Source: Candidatus Omnitrophota bacterium (GTDB taxonomy: Bacteria; Omnitrophota; Gorgyraeia; Zapsychrales; Fredricksoniimonadaceae). From it: a stretch of 5,630 nucleotides of DNA. The position numbers were made by a program, and so were the translations under genes. The notes beneath the pieces are model-generated. The model made no database searches, had not been told where the DNA came from, and worked only from the letters and a program-made list of their open reading frames with translations. Shown piece after piece: positions 1-5,630 of the stretch (position 1 is the stretch's first letter; each line of letters opens with the position of its first letter). The stretch lies in contig JACQQW010000161.1 of NCBI GenBank assembly GCA_016206745.1, forward strand, positions 1-5,630, in the 5' to 3' direction.

Positions 1-1631
1 CCCAGCATGGCCGCATTGCCGGAAATAAATGTGACCCGGCTGGCAAATGAACCGGTGTCAAAGGGCGTGATTTCCGTGTCCCCGGCTTTGCATTTAACGC
101 GGCTGAAACTGACCCCCAGCTCATGGGCGGCAATTTGCGACAAAGCGGTGTTGGACCCCTGCCCGGTGTCCGCGGCGCCGGTGAATAAATAGACGGATCC
201 GTCCTCTTCCACTTTGACAATGGCCCCGGCGCTTTCATGGGATTTATACATTTTGGATCCCATGACGTCCGCCGCGATGCCTATCCCCAAACCACGCTTT
301 AAATGGCGTTGCTTGCCGTGTTTTTTATTCCAGTCCGCCGCGGCACAGGCCTTTTCAATGCATTCGCGCAAACCATTGGTGGTCAAGACCATTTTATTGA
401 CCGTGACCATGTTAGGCCCGGTGATGTTTTTCAAACGAAATTCAATCGGGTCCATCCCCAGATCATTGGCGATCATGTCCATGTGGGACTCAATGGCAAA
501 ACCGCTTTGCACACCGCCAAACCCGCGCATGGCGCCGCTGATGGGGTTATTGGTGTAGACCCGGTAACCGCTCATGCGAAAATGCTGGAGTTTATACACC
601 ATAAAAATGCGCATAATGGCCGCGGCCAGGACCGTCGGCCCATAACTGCAATAGGCCCCGCCGTCTGCCAAGACTTCCCCGGTCATGGCCACAATGGTGC
701 CGTCTTTCTTGACCCCGGTCTTGATTTTGTAAATCATGCCGTGTTTGCGGCGGGTGGTGGTGAACTCTTCTTCTCGGGTCAGGACGATTTTAACGGGCAA
801 ACCGCCGGCTTTTTTGGAAAGCAGGCAGGAGGCAAAGTCCATGGGCAGCATTTCCAGTTTCCCGCCAAAACCGCCGCCGGTGGGCATTTTAATGACGCGC
901 ACATCATTCAGGTCCAATTTTAAAGTTTTGACCAGGGCTTCGCGCACTTTAAACGGCGCCTGGCTGGAGGACCATAGCGTGACTTTATTGGTGAATGTCT
1001 CCCATTGCCCTATGCACACATGCGGCTCCATGGGCGCCGGGTGGGCCACCGGGCACCAGAATTTATCTTCCCGCACATGGTCGGCTTCTTTCATCACGCG
1101 CTCAGGGTTGCCGAAATTGACCGGCAAAATCACCGCGATATTATTAAGCGCATTGTGGATTTGCGGGGCCCCGGGTTTGATGGCCTCTTCAATCTCAAAG
1201 ACGCCGGGCAATATTTCGTATTTGACTTCAATCAGTTTTAAAGCCTGCCCGGCGGTCTCGTCATCGACCGCGGCGACCGCCGCGATTTCATCGCCGATAT
1301 AACGCACCTTGTCCGACTCCAGGGCCATTTGGTCAACGGTGTGCGGAAAGAAATATTCATTGGAACCGAACTTGACCTGATAAGTGTCTTTGGCCGTAAC
1401 AATGGACTTGACCCCGGGCAGGGCCTCGGCTTTGGAAGTATCGATGCTTAAAATCTTCGCGTGGGCATGCGGGGAGCGCAGCATTTTACCCGCCAGCATG
1501 TTTGGAAAACCAATGTCCAGCGCGTATTTAAGCTGGCCGGTGACCACCCCCCGGCCCTCAATGCGCGGCACGCTTTTACCAACGGGGTCAATGTATTGAT
1601 CGACAAATTTGGATTTGGCGGTCAAGGCCAT
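1..1631 (-). CDS. Molybdopterin-binding large subunit of a xanthine dehydrogenase/CO dehydrogenase-family hydroxylase, 3' end cut by the window
   Basis: This frame stays open from an ATG at 1631 to the left edge, giving 543 codons plus two bases of a subunit that is usually about 750-800 residues. Family landmarks appear in order. The N-terminal domain has VGKSVPRIEGRGVVTG (17-32), LRSPHAHAKI (51-60) and YIGDEIAAVAA (111-121). The Mo domain has HPAPMEPH (197-204), SSQAPFKVR (222-230), the glycine-rich PTGGGFGGK (250-258), ADGGAY (322-327), GAMRGFGGVQ (366-375), DTGQGSNTALSQIAAHELG (488-506) and DTGSFASR (525-532). In this family these residues hold the molybdopterin cytosine dinucleotide or line the Mo pocket. 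The catalytic glutamate lies near the C-terminus, outside the window. The loop AMRGFG differs from AYRCSFR of form I CO dehydrogenase, so CO is an unlikely substrate. AxRGFG loops are known in purine and nicotinate hydroxylases, but substrate assignment here is inference. The start is supported by GGGAG six bases upstream, and the gene begins one base after the [2Fe-2S] subunit stop. Family assignment is near certain; substrate is unknown. Confidence 0.95.
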   Translation of the reverse strand, partial: MALTAKSKFVDQYIDPVGKSVPRIEGRGVVTGQLKYALDIGFPNMLAGKMLRSPHAHAKILSIDTSKAEALPGVKSIVTAKDTYQVKFGSNEYFFPHTVDQMALESDKVRYIGDEIAAVAAVDDETAGQALKLIEVKYEILPGVFEIEEAIKPGAPQIHNALNNIAVILPVNFGNPERVMKEADHVREDKFWCPVAHPAPMEPHVCIGQWETFTNKVTLWSSSQAPFKVREALVKTLKLDLNDVRVIKMPTGGGFGGKLEMLPMDFASCLLSKKAGGLPVKIVLTREEEFTTTRRKHGMIYKIKTGVKKDGTIVAMTGEVLADGGAYCSYGPTVLAAAIMRIFMVYKLQHFRMSGYRVYTNNPISGAMRGFGGVQSGFAIESHMDMIANDLGMDPIEFRLKNITGPNMVTVNKMVLTTNGLRECIEKACAAADWNKKHGKQRHLKRGLGIGIAADVMGSKMYKSHESAGAIVKVEEDGSVYLFTGAADTGQGSNTALSQIAAHELGVSFSRVKCKAGDTEITPFDTGSFASRVTFISGNAAML

Positions 1632-1632
1632 T

Positions 1633-2115
1633 TTATTCTCCCGCCCCGTTTGCGGAGCGCATCATTTTCCCGGCTTCCCGCACGGCTTCAAAAATCTTGG
1701 GGTATCCGCCGCAACGGCAAATATTGCCATCCAGGGCATATTCGATGTCTTCCTGGGTCGGGGCCGGGTCTTTTTGCAATAATGCCGTGGACGACATGAT
1801 CAAACCCGGGATGCAAAAGCCGCATTGCACCGCCCCCTGGTCCACAAAGGCCTGCTGTACCGGGTGCAGTTGTTCTCCCTGGGCCAGGCCTTCAATGGTG
1901 GTGATGTCATTGCCTTCGCAATTGGCGGCCAGGGTGATGCAGGACAAAATGGCCCTGCCGTCGATCATCACGGTGCAGGTGCCGCATTCGCTTTCCTGGC
2001 AGGCCGTTTTGGTCCCGGTCAGGGACAAACGGTCGCGCAAGACTTCCATGAGCGTTTCATTGCCTTTTAAATCCAGGGAATGCTGTTTTTGGTTGATGGT
2101 AAGGGTGACGTTCAT
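1633..2115 (-). CDS. [2Fe-2S] small subunit of the molybdenum hydroxylase (CoxS/XdhC-type)
   Basis: The 160-residue protein is the electron-transfer subunit that links the Mo centre to FAD, and its length is normal for the family. The N-terminal plant-type ferredoxin domain carries the first cluster ligands C39, C44, C47 and C59 (segment ACQESECGTC, then LSC). The C-terminal helical domain carries the second cluster ligands C98 and C101 in QCGFCIPGLI (97-106), and C133 and C135 in NICRCGGY (131-138). All eight expected cysteines are present, and Q97 before C98 matches the family consensus. The residue before C39 is alanine where glycine is common, a mild variation. It starts with ATG three bases after the FAD subunit stop, preceded by GAAGGG at 7-base spacing, and its stop is one base before the large subunit. 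It has no signal peptide, so it is expected to be cytoplasmic. The family is certain; the specific enzyme is not. Confidence 0.96.
   Translation of the reverse strand: MNVTLTINQKQHSLDLKGNETLMEVLRDRLSLTGTKTACQESECGTCTVMIDGRAILSCITLAANCEGNDITTIEGLAQGEQLHPVQQAFVDQGAVQCGFCIPGLIMSSTALLQKDPAPTQEDIEYALDGNICRCGGYPKIFEAVREAGKMMRSANGAGE
1638..1642 (-). promoter_or_regulatory. Ribosome binding site of the large subunit gene
   Basis: GGGAG on the minus strand lies six bases before the ATG at 1631, inside the last codons of the [2Fe-2S] subunit gene. It decides the start of the large subunit, whose reading frame runs off the window, and shows that this organism does use Shine-Dalgarno initiation within operons. 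Confidence 0.75.
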
Positions 2116-2118
2116 GGT

Positions 2119-2964
2119 TTAACCCTTCGCGATTTCCTCGATGGCGGATTTTAAGCTTACCCGGAACATGTGCTGTTTATATTCGCTGGACCGGGTGTCA
2201 TAAATGTCTTTGGTCAAGTGGTCCAATGCGCGCGCACCCAAATCCGGCGTGGAGCGCGATGTGTTTAGAAATTTCTCCAAAGTGTAGTCGCGCTGGGCAA
2301 AGGCCGTGCCGTTATTGACGGCCACGCGGGTATTGGCCCATTGTTTACCGCTAAGGGTCGTGTGGGCGCACACCGCAAGCAAAGGCACGTCCACATGCAT
2401 GGTTTTCCTGACCCGGCGATACGCCACGGTTGATTTTGGATCATGGTTGATAGTGACATGGGTGAATAGCTGTTCAGCGCGGGCCGCGTTCTTAAAAAAA
2501 TCTTCGGCCGGCATGGCCGATTCTTTCCCATCAGGCGCAAGAAAGTGCATCCGGGCATCCAGGGCGATCATGACCGCCCCCATTTCGGTCCAGGTATAGC
2601 GGCAGGTCAAGTTGCCGCCCACCGTCGCCATGTTACGGATGGGGTTGGTTGAAATATTGCGGCAAACCGTGCGCAGGACAGCCAAATTGTCCGCCAGCAG
2701 AGGGTTTTCAAACAATTCCGTGATGGTGGTCATGGCCTTGATGGTCAATACCCCGCCGTTTAGGCTGGCCCCTTTGAGGTCTGTCGCCTTTGCCAAACTC
2801 AAGACATTTTTGGCGGTTTTAGTGCCTTTGGTTTTGAGCAGTTTTAAACTATTGAGCAAGAACGTCCCCCCGGCCAAGACCTTGACGTCTTCCAGTTCCT
2901 TAAAAAGCCGGGCGGCCTCAAGGGCATTTTTGGGCACATGCAATGTCAGGGGGTTAAGCAACAT
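2119..2964 (-). CDS. FAD-binding medium subunit of the molybdenum hydroxylase (CoxM/XdhB-type)
   Basis: The 281-residue protein has the usual length of a separate medium subunit, which binds FAD and passes electrons to an external acceptor. The first FAD-binding motif is AGGTFLL (31-37), equivalent to the family AGGTDLL/AGGxS loop. The second is NPIRNMATVGGNL (107-119), equivalent to the IRNxxTIGGNL loop. The C-terminal CO-dehydrogenase-flavoprotein-like domain includes YRRVRKTMHVDVPLLAVCA (182-200) and ends with the family-like YDTRSSEYKQHM (255-266). After GGNL the sequence reads TCRYTW (120-125), where many relatives have an NASPAAD-like stretch, so this belongs to a divergent branch. The ATG start is forced: in-frame TGA lies seven codons upstream (2983-2985), with no ATG, GTG or TTG between. 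No Shine-Dalgarno sequence precedes it, and a promoter lies only about a dozen bases upstream. It leads the medium-small-large operon, the same gene order as coxMSL. Confidence 0.95.
   Translation of the reverse strand: MLLNPLTLHVPKNALEAARLFKELEDVKVLAGGTFLLNSLKLLKTKGTKTAKNVLSLAKATDLKGASLNGGVLTIKAMTTITELFENPLLADNLAVLRTVCRNISTNPIRNMATVGGNLTCRYTWTEMGAVMIALDARMHFLAPDGKESAMPAEDFFKNAARAEQLFTHVTINHDPKSTVAYRRVRKTMHVDVPLLAVCAHTTLSGKQWANTRVAVNNGTAFAQRDYTLEKFLNTSRSTPDLGARALDHLTKDIYDTRSSEYKQHMFRVSLKSAIEEIAKG
2123..2128 (-). promoter_or_regulatory. Ribosome binding site of the [2Fe-2S] subunit gene
   Basis: GAAGGG on the minus strand lies seven bases before the ATG at 2115 and overlaps the final codons of the FAD subunit gene. 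The spacing is normal, and the site fits the tightly packed medium-small-large operon. Confidence 0.65.
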
Positions 2965-2976
2965 AATTGAGAAAAT

Positions 2977-3006
2977 AGTATATCAAAAATTGACACCCGG
3001 CTCCAA
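2977..3006 (-). promoter_or_regulatory. Extended -10 promoter for the molybdenum hydroxylase operon
   Basis: The minus strand shows an extended -10 element TGATATACT (2977-2985), with hexamer TATACT (2977-2982). The -35 region is poor: TTGGAG (3001-3006) at 18-base spacing matches only TTG. An extended -10 can compensate for a weak -35. The expected transcription start is around 2967-2970, leaving a leader of about 3-6 bases before the ATG at 2964. Its position in the only gap before the three-gene operon supports the call. Confidence 0.65.
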
Positions 3007-3014
3007 TGTTTTCC

Positions 3015-3719
3015 TTAAAGAAGCCCTATGACTTCCTGCGGCAGGTTTTTTAATTCCTGCGTCCCCAGGACCTTCACGGCCCAGCGCAGGATGGTCAACT
3101 TTTGCCGCAATTTTTGGTCCGGTTCCTGGATATTGCCCAGCCGTTTGCGGGACAAAAACAAGATTTTCCTTAAAGTGTTAAAAACGATGCGCGCCTCCCT
3201 GGTTCGGATACTGTTTTTAATGGTTTCCTGTAAATTGTCATACGCCAGGGCGCTGACCACGCGGTTATAATGGTCCATTTTCTGAAGGAGGGGCGGGACC
3301 ATGGAAGCAAAATACTGGTAACGGTCCAGGACCACCAGCGTGTGCATGATCTCCACCTGCACAAACGCCGAACCGCTGTGGTTTAAACGTCGGATCAGCG
3401 TCTTAATGATACCGGGCTTCTCGTCCTTTAAAATTTCCTCTCCGTATTTTTGTTTGAACACGCGGATGGCCGCAGCCATTTTATAATCGCCCAGGGAATC
3501 ATCGTTGATCATGGCCCAAAGGACATCTTTGCTTTCATCCGCGTATTTGTCGGTATATCCATTGATCAGGGCCCTGTCGTCAAAAATGGCATCTGGGCCA
3601 AGCTCTGCCCCTTCCACTTGCTCTTCCGTGGCGGCAAAACAAAAGGTGTGCAGTCCTAACAAAAACACGGCGATGATGCAGGGAAGGGAGAAATATGTTA
3701 TAAATTTAAATGACCTCAT
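3015..3719 (-). CDS. Exported alpha-helical protein of unknown function, HEAT-like
   Basis: I do not recognise a specific family. From the ATG at 3719 the product is 234 residues. The N-terminus is a classic Sec signal peptide: basic start (MRSFKF), hydrophobic core about 8-28, and a likely signal peptidase I site after CFA (27-29), giving a periplasmic or secreted protein. Cys14 and Cys27 lack a convincing lipobox. The mature part has an acidic stretch (32-49), then amphipathic helices with regular Leu/Ile/Ala spacing, roughly 64-92, 103-132, 138-171, 174-192 and 203-221. This suggests a small HEAT/ARM-like solenoid, with the second half strongly basic. No catalytic motif is evident. The start is chosen because ATG overlaps the nadC stop as ATGA. 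A TTG at 3725 is the alternative and would add two residues. It is probably co-transcribed and translationally coupled with nadC, although a periplasmic scaffold has no obvious link to NAD synthesis. Confidence 0.8.
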   Translation of the reverse strand: MRSFKFITYFSLPCIIAVFLLGLHTFCFAATEEQVEGAELGPDAIFDDRALINGYTDKYADESKDVLWAMINDDSLGDYKMAAAIRVFKQKYGEEILKDEKPGIIKTLIRRLNHSGSAFVQVEIMHTLVVLDRYQYFASMVPPLLQKMDHYNRVVSALAYDNLQETIKNSIRTREARIVFNTLRKILFLSRKRLGNIQEPDQKLRQKLTILRWAVKVLGTQELKNLPQEVIGLL

Positions 3720-4561
3720 CGGCAAAATTCCAGTGATATATCCAGGACCTGGCGGGAATGGGTCAATTCACCGACCGAAATACGGTCAACCCCGGTCGCG
3801 GCGTATTGACGGACGGTTTTCAGGTTAATGCGGCCGGAAGACTCCAGAAGGGCCATGGATTTCAATTGATTGCGCCGCTTCACGGCCCGCCGGGTTTGCG
3901 CGGGAGACATATTGTCCAAAAGGATAATGTCCGCTTTTGTTTTTAACGCTTGCTCCAACTGGCCCAGGGTGTCCACTTCCAATTCCACCGGTTTTTTGCT
4001 GGCGCGTTGAACGGCATTGATGGCCTCCTCCAAAGCCATTTGTCCCTGCATAAAGAAGCGGTGATTGTCTTTGACCATGGCCATTTGGGACAAATCAAAA
4101 CGGTGGTTGATCCCACCGCCGCAGCGCACCGCGTAACGTTCCAATTCGCGCAAGGTCGGCGTGGTCTTGCGGGTGTCTAGAATCACGGTTTTATAAGGTT
4201 TGACCGCGCCGACAAAATCACTGGTCTTGGTGGCGATGGCGGACAGGTAACTTAAGAAATTAATGGCCACCCGCTCCCCCATCAATAAGGCCCTGCCGGG
4301 GCCCTGGACATGGGCAATCACCGCGGATGATTGAACGCTTTGACCATCGTGGACCAAGGCCTGAAAACGGATTTTGGGGTCCAATTGCGCAAAGGCCTGC
4401 CGGGCAAAATCCAGGCCGCAAATGACCCCCCTGGATTTAAGGACAATGCGCGCCCGGGACCTGTGCCCCTTTGGCACCAGGGCATTGGTGGTAATGTCCC
4501 CCCGGCCAATGTCCTCTTTTAAGGCCAAAGACACTATTTTCTGAATATAATCCTTATTCAT
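3716..4561 (-). CDS. nadC: Nicotinate-nucleotide pyrophosphorylase (carboxylating), quinolinate phosphoribosyltransferase
   Basis: NadC converts quinolinate and PRPP to nicotinate mononucleotide, CO2 and pyrophosphate, the committing step of de novo NAD synthesis in the cytoplasm. At 281 residues it has the usual length and looks intact. Recognisable segments are EDIGRGDITT (16-25) at the N-terminus, LLMGERVAINFLSYLSAIAT (92-111), LDTRKTTPTLRELERYAVRC (128-147) followed by GGGINHR (148-154), and VKDNH (163-167). Further on are ELEVDTL (193-199), ILLDNMSP (213-220), ESSGRI (240-245) and GVDRISVGELTHS (257-269). By family knowledge, the Arg/Lys/His residues of TRKT, AVRCGGG, NHR and VKDNH bind quinolinate, while Glu/Asp in ELEVDT and LLDN bind PRPP-Mg. 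The ATG start is supported by the N-terminal consensus and by a strong promoter immediately upstream. No Shine-Dalgarno site is present. No nadA or nadB lies in the window. The TGA stop overlaps the next gene's ATG. Confidence 0.98.
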   Translation of the reverse strand: MNKDYIQKIVSLALKEDIGRGDITTNALVPKGHRSRARIVLKSRGVICGLDFARQAFAQLDPKIRFQALVHDGQSVQSSAVIAHVQGPGRALLMGERVAINFLSYLSAIATKTSDFVGAVKPYKTVILDTRKTTPTLRELERYAVRCGGGINHRFDLSQMAMVKDNHRFFMQGQMALEEAINAVQRASKKPVELEVDTLGQLEQALKTKADIILLDNMSPAQTRRAVKRRNQLKSMALLESSGRINLKTVRQYAATGVDRISVGELTHSRQVLDISLEFCR

Positions 4562-4570
4562 GGTGAGGCA

Positions 4571-4599
4571 ATTATAGCGTGGTGTATGAGGGTATTCAA
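4571..4599 (-). promoter_or_regulatory. Strong sigma70-type promoter for nadC, leaderless arrangement
   Basis: On the minus strand a -35 box TTGAAT (4594-4599, four of six matches to TTGACA) is separated by exactly 17 bases from a perfect -10 box TATAAT (4571-4576). Only nine bases separate the -10 box from the nadC ATG at 4561. A start site seven bases past the -10 falls on the A at 4564, which would give a leader of about three bases. The spacing and hexamer quality make this convincing; the exact start site is inference. Confidence 0.85.
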
Positions 4600-4631
4600 C
4601 ACAATTGAAGGACAGTCTTATGAGAAAAAGG

Positions 4632-5630
4632 TCAGGCGATATTAGCTAAAACTTGGGTCAATTCATTGGCCTCTTTGGTCAATGTGCGTAAGCGTTCTTT
4701 TTCTTTAAGCACGACCTCTTCCGGCGCTTTGCCGGTAAAGGCCTCATTGTTCAAGCGGCCTTTGAGGCCTTCGATGGCTTTTTGTTTTTGCGCCAGTTCC
4801 GTGGTCATGCGTTTTTTCTCCGCTTCCAAATCCACAATGCCTTTTAAGAGGACAAAAATCTTGGCCGTGCCCACCAGTCCGGCCGCTGAATCCTTGACTT
4901 TGCCGGCGTTTAAATCTATGCTTAAACTTTCCAACTTGCCTAAACGTTGAATGTCCCCGGCATTGGCATTAAACACCCTGGCCTGTTCCTGGTTTTCCGG
5001 GGCAATAATGACGCCGACGGTCTGGCCCGGTTTAATGTTCCATTGGGTGCGGATGGTGCGGATCAGTGACACCGCGTCAATGATCATTTGCATCTGGGCC
5101 TGCGCCTGGCGGTCTATCAGGCCGGCATCTAATTGTGGCCATACGGCCGCGGACAGGCAATCTTCGCCTGGATGCATATGGCTGTAAATTTCTTCCGTCA
5201 CAAATGGGATGAACGGGTGCATCAGTTTAATGGAATTCTTAAGTATAAAGAGCGCCGGTCTTTGGATGTGGACATCCGTAAACCTGCCCTTGATCAATTC
5301 CAAATACCAGTCGCAGAAATCGCCCCAAAAGAAATCCTGCGCCGATGTTTCCGCTTCAGAATAACGGAACGTTTCAATGGCATGGGACACTTTGTTTATG
5401 GTTTCATCCAAACGGGACACGATCCAGCGGGAAGGCAAATCCAATTGCGCGATGTCCAAACGCTCATAATCCCCCGCCGCCAAAACTCCTTCGCTGTTCA
5501 TAAACACCAAGCGCGCCGCGTTCCATATTTTATTGGCGAAGTTACGGCCGATTTCGAACTTCTCTTTGGAAATAAAAATATCTTGGCCCGAATTGATGAT
5601 CAAGCTAAAACGCAGGGCATCGGCCCCGTA
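4632..5630 (-). CDS. valS: Valyl-tRNA synthetase, C-terminal part, 5' end cut by the window
   Basis: The frame is open to the right edge and encodes the last 332 residues of a class I synthetase that is usually about 880-950 residues. It starts at YGADALRFSL, the segment that follows the KMSKS loop in ValRS, so the whole catalytic core lies outside the window. Next come GQDIFISKEKFEIGRNFANK (15-34) and the tRNA anticodon-binding helical domain, with SRWIVSRLDETI (67-78), FFWGDFCDWYLELIKGRF (100-117) and LMHPFIPFVTEEIY (136-149). The segment IRTIRTQWNIKPGQ (190-203) follows. The C-terminal coiled coil begins around VDLEAEKKRM (266-275) and includes LNNEAFTGKAPEEVVLKEKERL (293-314), the typical bacterial ValRS tRNA-contacting arm. 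A TTG at 5601-5603 could be mistaken for a start, but conserved residues continue upstream of it. It ends in TGA, 70 bases before nadC. Confidence 0.97.
   Translation of the reverse strand, partial: YGADALRFSLIINSGQDIFISKEKFEIGRNFANKIWNAARLVFMNSEGVLAAGDYERLDIAQLDLPSRWIVSRLDETINKVSHAIETFRYSEAETSAQDFFWGDFCDWYLELIKGRFTDVHIQRPALFILKNSIKLMHPFIPFVTEEIYSHMHPGEDCLSAAVWPQLDAGLIDRQAQAQMQMIIDAVSLIRTIRTQWNIKPGQTVGVIIAPENQEQARVFNANAGDIQRLGKLESLSIDLNAGKVKDSAAGLVGTAKIFVLLKGIVDLEAEKKRMTTELAQKQKAIEGLKGRLNNEAFTGKAPEEVVLKEKERLRTLTKEANELTQVLANIA

Noticed and set aside
303..923. 206-codon plus-strand open frame inside the large hydroxylase subunit, plus neighbours at 736-1302 and 1461-1799
   Set aside because: These lie antisense to a frame with continuous family motifs, and their translations show no recognisable domain and biased composition. 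They are by-products of GC-rich codon positions on the opposite strand.
1..1631. Aerobic CO dehydrogenase (coxL) assignment from the medium-small-large gene order
   Set aside because: The active-site loop reads GAMRGFG rather than AYRCSFR, so gene order alone is not enough to call CO oxidation.
1697..2122. Plus-strand open frames opposite the [2Fe-2S] subunit (1697-2122, 1825-2070) and opposite the FAD subunit (2612-3031)
   Set aside because: Both overlap certain minus-strand genes over nearly their full length and show no domain, promoter or convincing ribosome binding site.
2999..3025. Possible terminator hairpin after the exported-protein gene: GGCTTC pairing with GGAGCC on the minus strand
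   Set aside because: The stem is only six pairs including one G-T wobble, the loop is about 15 bases, and the nearest T-run begins several bases after the stem. It also overlaps coding sequence and the putative -35 box.
3720..3725. TTG at 3725 as start of the exported protein
   Set aside because: The ATG at 3719 forms a standard ATGA overlap with the nadC stop and begins a cleaner signal peptide. The TTG adds only two residues, so it remains a minor alternative.
4562..4631. Intrinsic terminator between valS and nadC
   Set aside because: A short T-run (CCTTTTTCTC) follows the valS stop, but no stable GC-rich hairpin precedes it. Only weak GTGT/ACAC pairing was seen, within the promoter spacer.
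5601..5603. TTG at the right end as a start codon of a separate 323-residue protein
   Set aside because: Conserved ValRS residues (YGADALRFS) continue upstream in the same frame to the window edge, so this is an internal leucine codon of valS.

Overview
The window is a compact bacterial segment in which every supported gene lies on the minus strand. The reading order is therefore from high to low coordinates: the 3' part of valS (valyl-tRNA synthetase), nadC (quinolinate phosphoribosyltransferase), an exported helical protein of unknown function, and then a three-subunit molybdenum hydroxylase of the xanthine dehydrogenase / CO dehydrogenase superfamily. The hydroxylase genes run FAD subunit, [2Fe-2S] subunit, molybdopterin subunit, and the last one leaves the window at the left edge. 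No intergenic gap exceeds about 70 bases, and I saw no RNA genes, mobile elements, CRISPR arrays or long repeats.

Organism: the genes are clearly bacterial, with sigma70-type hexamers and a ValRS with the bacterial C-terminal coiled coil. The unknown protein has a Sec signal peptide. GC content is moderate to slightly high. The sequence alone does not fix the lineage. An uncultivated, compact-genome diderm (for example Omnitrophota-like) is only a guess.

Layout, in transcription order. (1) 5630-4632: C-terminal 332 residues of ValRS, cut by the right edge just after where the KMSKS loop should be. (2) 4631-4562: a 70-base gap with a very good promoter whose -10 lies 9 bases from the nadC ATG. 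(3) 4561-3716: complete nadC. Its TGA stop overlaps the ATG of the next gene (ATGA), so the two are probably translationally coupled. (4) 3719-3015: a 234-residue exported protein with HEAT-like helical character. (5) 3014-2965: a 50-base gap with an extended -10 promoter that again leaves almost no 5' leader. (6) 2964-1: the molybdenum hydroxylase operon in medium-small-large order, with gaps of 3 bases and 1 base between genes and ordinary Shine-Dalgarno sites for the second and third genes.

How the genes work together: NadC makes nicotinate mononucleotide from quinolinate in de novo NAD synthesis. The three hydroxylase subunits would form an (LMS)n enzyme that oxidises a substrate at the Mo-molybdopterin centre and passes electrons through two [2Fe-2S] clusters to FAD. 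Its substrate cannot be read from the sequence. The large subunit carries an AMRGFG-type loop rather than the AYRCSFR loop of true aerobic CO dehydrogenase, so a heterocycle or aldehyde substrate is more likely. The most notable non-gene signal is that both transcription-unit-leading genes (nadC and the FAD subunit) appear to be leaderless or nearly so, while the downstream hydroxylase genes have Shine-Dalgarno sequences.
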